Under the pieces are notes generated by a model. That model saw only the letters and a program-made list of their open reading frames with translations. It did no database searches and was not told the origin of the DNA. From Edaphochlamys debaryana (taxonomy: Eukaryota > Chlorophyta > Chlorophyceae > Chlamydomonadales), in contig JAEHOE010000087.1 of NCBI GenBank assembly GCA_016858145.1, positions 496,001-560,000 on the forward strand: 64,000 bases of DNA, read 5' to 3'. Positions 12,868 to 23,449 of the stretch are shown here, piece after piece (the stretch's first letter is position 1; each line of letters starts with the position of its first letter). A program made the translations under genes and the position numbers.

Positions 12868-13770
12868 ATGGCTGGGTCCGGCGCTTGGGCATCCTCGGTA
12901 ACTTTACTGCCGATGCAGAGTTTCAGTGCCGTTTCCGCCGCTGGGATGCGGCCGCTCTCCCAGACGCTTAGCTGGAGCGATAACTGTACAAGTGCGCAGT
13001 CACAACAAGCGAGGAGCCAGGTGACGACTTTAGGACGAGTCGGTTGTTGGTCCGCCACCGCTCCACAGCACATGGTCCGGAGGGCCCTGTCACCAGCGAG
13101 TTCAACCTTCCTTCTTTCTTTACGCCAATTAGGAGGATACGAGGCCGCTCCAACCGGAAGGCGACAGAAACCCCGCCGCGTAACCGAACGCGCCTCCAGA
13201 TTTCGCTTGCGGTCGCTCTCTGATGCGGAAACCGATGAACAAAGACGACCAAAGAGAGGGAGTGTGACCGGCAGAAACCCTTCTCGAGGCACTCGAGCAA
13301 TTACTGCCGCCCGTCCGACCTTAAAGCGGCCCTGCGTATCCGACACCGAGGAGAAGTTTGAAGACTTTGACGGGGATTGGGAAGAGGTGAGGCAGCTATC
13401 CTACCAGGTGGAGGGTCTGCTGCAGTGGGAGGTGGCGAAGGCGCTGGAGGGCAGGCCATCGCTAGCGGGCAGGCGCCACATTGCGTGGACCGCGTCTGGG
13501 CAGAGCGGGCGCCCCACCGCCACGCACGGCGTTGTGGGTTACACCATTGTCACGGCGGCGGGCTGGCGCAGGACTGAGGAGGAGGTGCCCCTGGCTAAGC
13601 GGCGAGGGGGCATGCGGATCCAGTTTGGCGTGCCCCGCTTGAAGTGGGGCGCCTTGCAGGAGGGCGAGAGCATGGCGGAGAAGCGGGCGGTGACGAAGGC
13701 GCGCACGGGCGAGTGGAAGATGGTGTTTGCGGCGGAGAATGCCGACTGCTGGCTGGAGAAGGTGGTGTGA
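12868..13770 (+). CDS. Unrecognised 300-residue protein
   Basis: Single open frame from ATG 12868 to TGA 13770. I recognise no domain. Residues about 155-300 look convincingly coding: G/C third positions, an acidic segment (EEKFEDFDGDWEEV), then a basic/aromatic stretch with RIQFGVPRLKWG and a C-terminal ADCWLEKVV. The first 150 residues are Ser/Arg-rich with less biased codons, so the true start may be a later ATG (13072, reading MVRRALSP) or an upstream exon could exist. The N terminus could be an organelle-targeting peptide, but this is speculative. It diverges from TmcB copy 1 and converges on the kinase gene. Confidence 0.5.
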   Translation: MAGSGAWASSVTLLPMQSFSAVSAAGMRPLSQTLSWSDNCTSAQSQQARSQVTTLGRVGCWSATAPQHMVRRALSPASSTFLLSLRQLGGYEAAPTGRRQKPRRVTERASRFRLRSLSDAETDEQRRPKRGSVTGRNPSRGTRAITAARPTLKRPCVSDTEEKFEDFDGDWEEVRQLSYQVEGLLQWEVAKALEGRPSLAGRRHIAWTASGQSGRPTATHGVVGYTIVTAAGWRRTEEEVPLAKRRGGMRIQFGVPRLKWGALQEGESMAEKRAVTKARTGEWKMVFAAENADCWLEKVV

Positions 13771-14421
13771 TCGCCAGGGATCGCCTAAGACGGCTTCGGG
13801 CCGACTGTCTTAGTGCTAATATGACGGAAGGGTGCTGGTGCGGCGGCCGGACCAAAGATGGCCCGGACTGCCGACCATTGCTGCGTCCGTTGCTCAAGCC
13901 CAGCTCCACCTTGCATCTTACGGAGGTGCATTGCATGTGTGCTTCATGGGCAGGACGTACGAGCAGGACGTACGAGCTAAAGACAGAAGACAACCTGTGC
14001 TAGTGTGAAAAGAGACAGAGACTGTTGGGGGTGGGGGCGTTCGAGGCACGCAGCACCACCTTCGGCAAGGCGGCCACACCACCGGCCTCCGCGCCCTTCC
14101 GTCTGACATGATGTCAGTGACATCACGCCTTCTTCCTGCCCGCCGACCCCGCACGCCCAAGACAGAACCAGTTTCATACGTTGGTGTCCTTCCCGCTATG
14201 ACCGTGACCGCAGTCCCCCGATGCTGCGAAAACCACAGCGCTCATGCCCAGGCCCGGGTCACATGTTTGCACACGCAATCAAGCGCACGCCGTACAGGTC
14301 ACAATTTACGTCATGCATGATTCCATGCGCCGATCCTCACATGCCAATCCAACCAAGTGCTGCCCAACCTATTCGCTCACCTGGCAAGGGCGACCGTATC
14401 CCAACGTAGAGCTACCCGCGT
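13771..14421. other. Convergent intergenic region
   Basis: 651 bp between the stops of the unknown plus-strand gene and the minus-strand kinase, so it should contain both 3' UTRs. The only structure I see is a small direct repeat, GGACGTACGAG, at about 13952-13975. No gene-like frame is visible. Confidence 0.5.
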
Positions 14422-17400
14422 CTACTCCCTTTCTCGCGAAGGCGACAGGGCCTTGGTAGAGACCGAGATTTTGCGTGGGCGTCCTGCGGCGCCCACAGTC
14501 CCGTTATGGGAGCTGCCACGAGTTCCGTTTGGCGAGCCCACATGCCGGGGCGTGCTGCAGCCCGAGTTCCCGTCAGCAGACCGGACCGGGGTGCCCTGGC
14601 GGCGGAGGCTGCCGGTGGTGGCGGCGTCGCCCGAGAGGGGCGGCGACAGGGGACCCCCGGGACCAGGGTTGGTGCTGAGGCCCTCGAGGATGGCCTGCAT
14701 GTTGGCCAGCGCCTCGAACATGGGCGGGTTGGAGGACCAGGCCCTGGGGTGGTGCGGGGCCGAGCGGAGGATGCGGGCTGAGCTCAGGGTAGCACCTTGA
14801 GGCCGGTGCTGACGTCATGCAAGCGCGTGACTCTCAGCCAGGCCGTGACTCGAGCCAGCGTCCAGCTTGCCCTGCGCCCACCACCCTCGGGCGCCCTTTT
14901 ATCCCGGCGCTCACCTCGGCACCAGGGCCTCCTTGATCAGGTGCATGTTCAGATCCTCCTCCTTGACGCCGCCGGCCCCAGAGCCGCCCGCCCCCGCCCC
15001 CGCCCCAGGCCCCGCCCCCCCGCCCAGGCGCCCGCCGCTCCGCACCGGCGACGCCACGCCGGATGCGTGGCCCCCGGAGCTGACCGCGGAGCCGCTGCCG
15101 CTGGCCTTGCCCGGGTGCCGCGGGGAGTGGGCGCCGCTGCCGCAGCGGCTCAGCTGCCCGCACTCGCTGCCGGGCGCGGGCGAGGAGGGCAGCGCGGCCG
15201 CCGCAGCCGCCTGCTCAATGGCGGTGCGTCGCCAGTCGGGCGCCGTCGTCGATCGATTCAGCATCGGCATGGCGTTAACCAGCGCAAACTTGTCGATCCA
15301 GGCCGGGCTCTTAGTGCTGGTCGCCCGGTCGGGCGCGCCGTCCATGGACGCACCCGCACCGCCAGCGCCAGCGCCGGCTTCGGGGGAGTGGGCTGCCAAG
15401 GCCGCCGCGGCGGCGGCGCGTGCGGCCCTGGCGCTTCCAGGGCTGGGCCGCGCGTCGCTCGGCGAGACGCCTCCGCCGGTCGAGTTGAGCGCGGCCTGGA
15501 GCGCCGAGGCGGCGCGCGCGGCGGCGTAGTGCGACGCCCGGGACGAGCGCGGGTCCGCGAGGTAGACGCCGTCGGGCCCCACCACGCCCCCGGCCCCGCC
15601 CTCGCCCTCGTCTCCATCGCAGTACCTAGACGCGCTCTGGAGGTCCGCCATGTCCACATTGCCCCGATACCCCTCCCCGCCGCCGCCGCCGCCCAGCCCT
15701 GCCCCTGCAGGGCTGCCCAGGAAGCTGTTGCGCGCGCTCCCCGCCAGGCTGTTGCGCGCACTGCCGGCGGCGCCCGGCTCCGTGCTGCGGAACTGCGGCC
15801 AGGGCGTCACGAAGCTGCTCCACACGGCCGACTGGCGGCTGGGGCGCTCCGGCATGGCCAGCAGGTCCTCGGTCCCCAGGCCCGAGGTGCGCTTGCCCAT
15901 GGTCGAGGGCCGCGGCGTGGGGCCCATGCCGGAGGAGCGGGGCGTGCCGCTGTCGCTGGCGGCCCGGTTGCGGGGCGAGCTGCGGGGGCCACGGTGGGGT
16001 TTAGGGGGAGCAGGTTGAGCAACCGACGCCGGGCAGGTGTTGGGTAAAAACGCAGGGCAAGCAGGGCCGCAGAGGGTTCAAAAACGACGAGTCAGGCTCC
16101 GTATCGGCACCGGCAACGGGCAAGGCCGCAGGGGCCCCTTCCCCTCACTTGTTCATCCGGAAGCCGCGCTGGTCCATGGCCTCCACCATCCGCCGCGCCT
16201 CCTCGTTGTTGGCGGGGCGGTGCATGTGCATGGCGTAGCGCAGGCCGTGCAGCCGCCTTTGGGGGCGTGGGGTGTGGGGCGTGGGGTGTGGGGTGTGGGG
16301 TGTGGGAGGGCACGGCTCAGGTCGTAGTGGCACGTGGAGGCACAGCAGGGGCACGGCTCGGCGAGTAGGTACAAGCCGGCCTCGCCCCGGTCACCACAAC
16401 CACCACTCCAACATACATTCCCGCGCACCTGAGCTGCGCCAGCTCGCGCATGCGCCTGCGCACTACCTCACTGATCTGCCGGTGCGCGTCCATGTTGGAG
16501 TCGACCGCGGCGATGAAGGGGTGGCGCAGCACCTCAAGGCAGCTGGGCCGGTCCCTGGGGCTGTCCGCCAGCATCTTGAGCAGCAGGTCCTGCGCGTCGG
16601 AGGACAGCGACAGGAAGCTGCGGGCGGGGGGGGCGGGGGCGGGGGGAGTGGGGGCGAGGGAGGTGGGCGGTGGGGGATGGGGGCACGGGGTGGAGGTCAG
16701 GGCGGGGGTAGGGTAGGGCGCGGGGGCTGCCACTGTCGAGGGCAGGCAGCATCAAGGGAGGCAGCGCAAGTGCATGGTGCGGGCGTACAGCTGCACGCGG
16801 GGCGGTGAGGGCGGGGAGCAGGGCCGGTCCTCACCGCTGGTCCTTGAGCCCCGGCGCCCGGCAGATGGGGATGTCCGAGTAGGTGAGGCAGCGGATGTCA
16901 TGGCCGCTGTGGGGCTTGCGGCCTGGGGCGCAATGGGAAAGGGTCCGCCCCATTGAGGGCTTGAAGAGGCACGACACAAATGTTCAGGACCGAGGAGCTA
17001 GTATGCCTCCAGGAAAGGGGCCGCAATGCAAGGTCAGGGGCCGCAGACAGGCACGGCCGTCACGGATGGGAGCGACAAGGCTTCGGTGCACGTAGAGACT
17101 GGGCACACTGGAGCTAGAGGTGTGGGCGGTGCCTCGGAACGTACCTGTAAGCATGATGAAGAGCACCACGCCCAGGGAGTACACGTCCGAGGCGGGCTGC
17201 GGGGTGCACACGAGGTGGGGGGACACAGGGGCGGTAGGGTGCGCAGGGACAGGCACGGCTGGGCTGGGCTGTTTGCTCACAGCACCGGCGCAGGAAGTGT
17301 GGCGGATTGTTCCCTGCAACGACGCTGCTTTCGAGGCAGCGGCTCACCGTCTGGCAGCCCCCGTTGAACAGCTCTGCAGAAAGGCATGCAAGCGGACATC

Positions 17401-20379
17401 ACAGCGGCAAGTCAGCACCGCTGTCTGTGGCACAACACAACACCGCCGAAAGACCAAGGCGCACATCACCACCCCTGCTGCCTTGTCCCTGCTCCTAGCA
17501 AACCCATGCCCCGTGTGGCCCACCAGGCGCCGCAAAGCCCGGCGTGCCAGTCGCTTCCCGTATGGGCTGCGGGCCGGCGCGAACAGTCGAGGTAAAGCAG
17601 GTCAGAAGGGAGGGCCGGCGGTTCATGGGTTGTGTACGACAATAGTGGGGCAATAGTAGGTATGGCACCGCCGCCGTACCATACCTTGTTGGGGTCGTAC
17701 TGCGTGCTCATGCCCATGTCAATGACCTGCGCGATGGGGGGCGACCACGGGTGGGCGACGGCCGGTGGGACCCAGACGTGGCCTGTGGCCAGCTGTCCGC
17801 GCTGCCTCGGCCTGCCGCTGAGGGGCCTCGCTTCGTCTGCCTCAGGCCACATTCCTCTTCTGCGCCCTGTTTCTCGCAGGCCCTCTCGCCCCCGTCCTCA
17901 CAAACCATGACTCCAATCCACTGCGGTGAAGGCTGGCGGGCTGATGGCAGGCTGGGGCAGACCAGTGGCAGGCTGACCGTGCCCGGCACGCCGCCCCCAG
18001 CCCCCAACTCCCTTCCCTGCTCCCGGGCCCCCACCTTGATCCTCAGCGGCCGCCCCTGCTCCTCGCACTCCTCCACGGGGCTCTCGAACATGACGTTCTC
18101 GGGCTGCGGGCGGGGGCGCAGGCGGGGCGCGAGCCGGGGGCTCAGATCTCGTCGCGGGTCGCGAGCACGAGCCAGGGGGGCAGGACGCGTCGAGCAGGGC
18201 CTGCGGCCGCCATGTTGCCGCATGCTTAGGCCCGAGTGCAGCCCAGACCCGCGCCTGCGGCCCCAGATCCCTCCGGGCTCCCTCCCTGAGGCAGAGCCAA
18301 GCGCTAGGGCCCAGGCATTGCCTCGCCGCCCATGGCGCCCACGAACCCGCCGCCTGCCCGTCCCAAACAATTTCCCTGCCCGTGCTCCACCCGTGCCCCT
18401 CTTCTCCTTAAACCCCCAACACCCACCTTGATGTCCATGTGCATGAGGTTGAGGGTGTGCAGGTAGGAGATGGCCGACACCAGCTGCGGGAGGGGAGGGG
18501 GAGGGGGTCGAAGATTGGGCGGGCGCGGGTCAGAGATGGGGGCCAGCCATGATTCTGAGCGCCCTGGCGCATGGACAGCAGGATGCCGCTCCATACCCAC
18601 AACCACCAGGGCCGAAACCCGAAGCCTCTGCCGCCCCCTCCTGCCTGTGCGAACAGCCGCGCCGCCTGCGCCTCGGAGTAGGCCTTGATCTGCGCCGGGC
18701 GGGGCGGGGCAAGGCGGGGCAGGGCAGGGGCTGAGACAAGCCTTCCGCTCGTCCCGCCACGCGTCTTTGCTCCCCATGAAGAGGCGCGGTTGAGCGATCC
18801 ACCCCACCCCCCAACGCCGCACCCTCCTCCTCCCTCTCCACAGGGCGCCCCCACCCGCCACCACCACGGCGCCCCCACCCCACCTGGTGCACGTTGTCCA
18901 GCAGCTCCCCCCCCGTGAGCAGCTCCAGCAGCAGGAACAGGTGGTCGGGGGTCGCGGCGGTCTCGGAGCACTTGACCAGGTAGGGGCTGGGGGCGGGGCG
19001 GGACAGGGGAGGGGGGCGGAGCGGGGAAGGTGGGGGCCGGGGCGGTGGGAGGAGGCGGAACGGTGGAGCCCTCGCTCCGCGCCGGGCGCAGCCCTCGCCC
19101 GCGCGCCCAAGCGAAGCCGCGCGCTGGGCGTGTCAAATTCTAGCAGTGTAAGCGGGGAATGGAAGCCGGGAGTGTCAAACCAGCATGGCGGCAAGTGCGG
19201 CTGCTCCGGGTGCACCCCTCGGGTGCGTGCCCCATAATCCATGCCGAGCTCTAGGTCTCCACCTCAGGGCTCAAGCCCGCCCGCCCGACGCCCCCAGCCG
19301 CACCAGTCCAGAGTGCGGAGGAACTTGGCCTCCGCCAGCAGCACCGCAGCCTGCAGGGAGCACCAGGCCAGGCGGCTCGACAACCGGAATCCGTGCAGCC
19401 GTGTTCAGCGCACCGCATGAGCGGGGCCTCGGTGCCCGGCGCCCTGACCAGCATCACGAGCCTCCAACTCTTTCGCCCCACCTTGCACCCGCTCCTCTAC
19501 CCAAATCTCCTCTCCTCTACCCACATCTCCTCCTCCCCAAGCCCCTCCCCCCGCTCGCCCGCCCTGAGCTCCGCCCCCGACCCACATCGCCCTCCTGCAG
19601 GTCCGGGTCCGTCAGGCGCACCACCTTGAGCGCCTTGCGCTCCCCCGTCTCCAGGTCCTCAGCCAGCCACACCTCCGAGAAGCCGCCCTGTGAGAGGGGG
19701 GTATCATGGCGCAGGGAGGGACGGGTGGGTAGTCTGCGTGGGGTCCTGCCCCCAGCGGCGGGGGCGGCGCTCCGCCGGGGAAAGCGTGCGGGGGCCCATC
19801 GGAAGGTGCGTGCTGGCCCGTGGGTCTCCACCCGGGGAGCCCCAGGGCACCAGGTGCGGCAGGGAGCTCCAGGAGAGCCAGCAAGAACCCGACCGGACGC
19901 TACTAGCCTCCGCGAGCAGCCCCGCTGTGACCGGGATGCAGTGTGTCCATGGCCCGGCCCCACCTTGCCAATGCGCTTCACCAGCTTGTGCCGAACCACG
20001 AGCGGGTGGTGCCACCATTTCGCTGGGGTTGTCTTTATAGCCGGGGGCGCGGTGGCTCTGAGGTGGCGCAACGGGGTCGGGGCGGGGCCTCAGCGCGCTG
20101 GGGGCTTCCCGTTCGCCCGCGCGGGTATCGCGCGCGGCACGCGACGCGGCGCCCTGCTGTCGGGTTTGCTGACACCGCGTCCCACAGGTATCCAGCCCAC
20201 AAGCACTATATACGTGTCATACAGCTGTTCCTGAGGGCGCCTGCGACAGTCGCGGCCTGGCTGTGCGCGAGGCCTGATAACACGTTGACCCTGACCAAGC
20301 CCGGCGCTGCTCACTCCTTCTGCTGCTGCTTCTCTTTGCGCTTGTCATCGTCCGTGGGGCTTGAGGACGCGCATCCCAT
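14422..20379 (-). CDS. CDPK/CaMK-type Ser/Thr protein kinase with N-myristoylation motif and long tail
   Basis: Predicted 838 residues from 17 exons: 20379-20315, 20057-19964, 19687-19586, 19350-19304, 18986-18884, 18689-18645, 18483-18427, 18103-18035, 17726-17685, 17566-17524, 17373-17348, 17196-17145, 16922-16835, 16617-16429, 16256-16149, 15979-14915, 14743-14422. The start MGCASSSPTDDD is a classic myristoylation/palmitoylation motif, suggesting membrane anchoring. Kinase domain about residues 45-313: Gly-loop IGKGGFSEV, catalytic Lys74, helix-C Glu94, HMDIKPEN with Asp169 in place of HRD, IDMG (Asp197) in place of DFG, activation segment GTPGFAAPE, DVYSLGV and the RDRP subdomain-XI motif. 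The 26-nt and 42/43-nt exons were fixed by phase across the activation loop. The tail of about 500 residues is Ser/Ala/Gly-rich with a doubled GSARNS motif; no EF-hands are seen, so it is not a canonical CDPK. One intron (18644-18484) has a GC donor. The first two exons rest on the N-terminal motif and phase. Confidence 0.85.
16261..16310 (+). repeat. G-rich TGTGGGG-type repeat in kinase intron
   Basis: Seven or so imperfect units of GTGGGGT / CGTGGGG lie in the intron between kinase exons 14 and 15 (transcribed as C-rich). The repeat could form a G-quadruplex on the plus strand. It is too short and internal to be a telomere. Confidence 0.7.
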
Positions 20380-21320
20380 CTGCCAAGCGCGAAGTCGCTA
20401 ACACCGACAGCTACGATACATCCTGGCTGCGCGCCGGCCCTGCAAACGTGATGGGTCAGTTATAGGACCAGCTTATGAAGCTCAAGTATGTTGGTCACAA
20501 ACCTCTCTACGTGGGTCCGAAAGTGGGATGCCGCGCCGGTGGCGCAGTCTTTTGCCAGTAAGTGTGGGGACGGGTTCAGGGCAGCCAGAAATGTCTCTAA
20601 AAAAACGGTGTGCTCTGAGCGGTCAAGGGGGCTGACAAGTGTGGCACGCTCGTACCCCAGCCGTTGCTGTGAGCCCCAGCTTGGCCCCGGCAAGTGAGGG
20701 GCACGCTGGTCGCAAGCATTCCAACACTGGAAACACTGGGCGCCATCCCTGAACGCGGACTGTGCTCGTTGCACAAGGCACGACACGCTTGGCCAAACCC
20801 TGCAAACCCTGCGCGTCAAGATAGGCCCCGGCGAGTCGCTCGTCCATCCGCTGCTTGTGCCGCTTAGCCCCACACGTGCGATGCGTTTTGGAGTCCCAAT
20901 GTAACGAAAGCTCGGCGCTTGGCTGCAGGTTACGAGGTGCCTCGGGGAGCCCTGGATGCCAGACGTCATCGGTCCTGCTGCGTGCTTGGGAGCCCGGGCG
21001 ATGGGCGGAACCAGCAGAGGCTCAGACTTGCCCACCTGCCGCGCCGCAAGGCGGCTGCTGGCACCAGCGGCTGGTTGAAGGTGCGTTAGGCAGACTGTGA
21101 GAGTACTTGCCCGTACATGAAGACGTCGACTTGGATGGGTCGACGCCCTACTTAACCCAGCCATCCAGCCCTTTTCGCACTCCGAACAAACTACAGTCGC
21201 GGCGTCCTCAACGCCCCGCCCCAGCGGACCCCCACAGCCCACCTGCAGCCGCGGGCTGCACGCTCAGCGCACTCAAAGCAGTGTGTGCCTCCGCCATCTG
21301 CGCGCCCGTAGCCTACCGGT
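20380..21320. other. Divergent intergenic region between kinase and secreted protein
   Basis: 941 bp between the kinase start (minus) and the EGF-like gene start (plus); promoters of both are expected here. A minus-strand frame 21242-20460 (about 260 codons) is open but begins with GTG, shows no domain and carries no convincing codon bias. I do not call it a gene. Confidence 0.4.
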
Positions 21321-22376
21321 ATGGCGCCCTCGGCCCTCCGCCCCTCCCTCGCCGGCGCTCGTGCCGCGAGGGGCCAGCAGCAGCACAGGCCAATGCGCGC
21401 CAGCCTGGCTGCACTTGGCCTCCTCGCCCTGCTGCTTTCGCTGGCACCGCCGGCGGTGCAGTGCGACGACGGGCCCTTCTCGCTTGCCGACGGAGGCAGC
21501 CTTGTGGTGCTGGACGAGAACCACATGGAGGTGCCACAGAACAACGGTGAGAGAGCTGGGGGCGGTTGCTGGTTCGGACTGTTGCGGGCCCAACGTCGCT
21601 CGTCGAAGGGCGCCTCGAGCAGCTCTCGACGGCGGACCCTTGCCTCGACGAGCCTTCAACCTGACCCGGTCGAAGGTCGAGCGGCTGACCCTTGCCTCGA
21701 TCGGCCTCAGGCCTAACCCGGCCGCTTGTATGTAGCACTACAGCAACACGCTCCCCCCTTGCGCCCGCCGCCCCTCTACCCCGCCGCAGACGCTTGCGCC
21801 ACTCAGCCCTGCGGCTTGGCCGCCATCTGCACCCCCACGGGCCCAGGTGAGCATGCTGCTGTTCGGACGTGCGCTCATGCATCACCCGCCCTTCGCTTCG
21901 CCCTTGTTCCATCCCGCCCCTGCCCAATCCGCTTTCACCCGCGCAGACACCCGCGCCTGCAGCTGCCCCGACAAGTCGGGTCTCATCCTCAGGTGCTCCC
22001 TTCGGATTCCGGCTGGGTACGCAGGGGCTGGTGCATCATTGAGGCTTCAACCGAAGGCGCTTATAACCCGTGCCTGCCTTGCGCTCGCCCGCCGTGGATG
22101 CAGTACGGCCGGCAGAACCAGACTGTGGGGCTCCGCTTCGGGGCCGAGGACGGCTCCTCCTACGTTGTGGGAGCCCCTGCGGGGGACTTCAGCGAGACGA
22201 TTGATGCAGACCTCGTCTTCGTCCGCAACCCCGCTCTCAAGAGAGATTGCATGACCACTTTCGAGGGTGTCAGGAGGCGACTCCGCATCGATTACCTTGG
22301 TTTCTACGTCGGAAACCAAGGAACTAAAGCTGGATTCATTGACAAGATTCAGATCGTTTTTGCGTTTTATCTCTAG
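21321..22376 (+). CDS. Secreted protein with EGF-like module, 3' junction unresolved
   Basis: Exon 1 (21321-21546) encodes a hydrophobic leader. Met25 (ATG 21393) would begin a textbook signal peptide, LAALGLLALLLSLAPPAVQC, so the start is either 21321 or 21393. Exons 2 (21790-21846) and 3 (21947-21992) join in phase to give an EGF-like Cys pattern, DACATQPCGLAAICTPTGP then DTRACSCP. The last coding block ends at TAG 22376 and has strong coding bias (NQTVGLRFGAEDGSSYVV near its start, GFIDKIQIVFAFYL at its end). I could not join exon 3 to it: the best acceptors leave the wrong phase unless a roughly 32-nt intron (21993-22024) is used, which would be unusually short. Likely extracellular or cell-wall associated; the C-terminal family is unknown. 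Confidence 0.55.
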
Positions 22377-23449
22377 ACGGCTAGCCAAGACCAAGAGTGC
22401 TGCGGAAATGTGTGACCAGCCGCCGTGATGAGCCCCTCGTTGGCCTTATAGAAGCTGAGAGTATATGTATATGCATGCTATCCCCTGTATGTAGCCCTGT
22501 AGCTCCGGTTGGATGGGTCCTACCTAGAAGTCCTTGTTGTTGGGCTGCTGAGCCCCCCATCGCCAGGCTCTGCCGAGAGGGAGGTTCGCCCCCGGGCTGA
22601 GAGCTGTCGCTTGATTGGATGAACCGACCTCGCTCGGCTATGTCCGGTGGAGTGGGATTATGGGTATGGACACGGCCCCAGACAATACCTGTGCAGCGGG
22701 CTGTAGTCGGCCCATGGAGAAGGTCTGGTCGGGGGTAAGCAGCGCCGCTGGGGGCGCTTGGAGATACCCGTGTGCGTGCATGCTCGCCGCTGATGCATCG
22801 TACTACTTTAGTTACTCGAACATTGGGCTCCCACGGGGCTCAGCCCTTTTCCTGCCCTCGGGCAGCCACCCTTGTCCTCTAGGTAGGTGCATGCCCCCGT
22901 TCCAGCCTCTCTGGATCACGGGATGTGCCGTCTTACAAGTATACAGTCGTCGTGCACTGTATAGTGGGCGTGTCGTTCATGTAAGGTCACACCACCGGGC
23001 AGGCCGGACCGACCGGTGTTCCTCCTTGCTTGGGCTTGTTATGCCATACCACCCCATTGCAGCATCCATCCCCCGTCATCGTTCTGACTACGCTGCACGG
23101 CCCCTGCGAGCACAGAAGCCCCACTTGCCGCAGCTAGCGTGTAGCGTCCCTGCGGCAGCCACTCCAGCCAGCCGGCAGCAAGACAGCACGAACCCCTGAT
23201 GCCAGAACCGCCCCGGCCCCGGGCGGCATGGCCCCCTATACGCGAGCACGCCTCCTCCTCGCTCCCCACGCCAAGCTCCTGCATGCATGCCGTCCACTTT
23301 GCGCCACTCCCCACCGCCACGGCCGCCGTTTGGCCTTGAGCCGTACGGGCTTGATACAAAGCAGCTGTCCGGCCGTAGCGAGCCCCCAGCCGCCTCAACG
23401 TGCCACAACGTGTCCAACTCATGGCCTCGGCTGCCGGGCTAGCACCACC
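22377..23449. other. Convergent intergenic region
   Basis: 1073 bp between the stops of the EGF-like gene (plus) and PRODH (minus). It should contain both 3' UTRs. I see no gene, repeat family or structured RNA here. Confidence 0.45.

Noticed and set aside
16145..16148. TGA directly after the kinase exon 16256-16149 as the gene end
   Set aside because: The TGA is part of a good GTGAGG donor, and splicing to 15979 joins in phase to a 354-codon tail exon with strong coding character. A short isoform ending here remains possible.
20460..21242. 260-codon minus-strand frame between kinase and secreted gene
   Set aside because: Starts with GTG, has no domain, no splice partners and weak codon bias.
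21726..22254. Long frames reading straight through the introns of the EGF-like gene
   Set aside because: Clear GT-AG signals and the EGF cysteine pattern favour splicing upstream of the last block.
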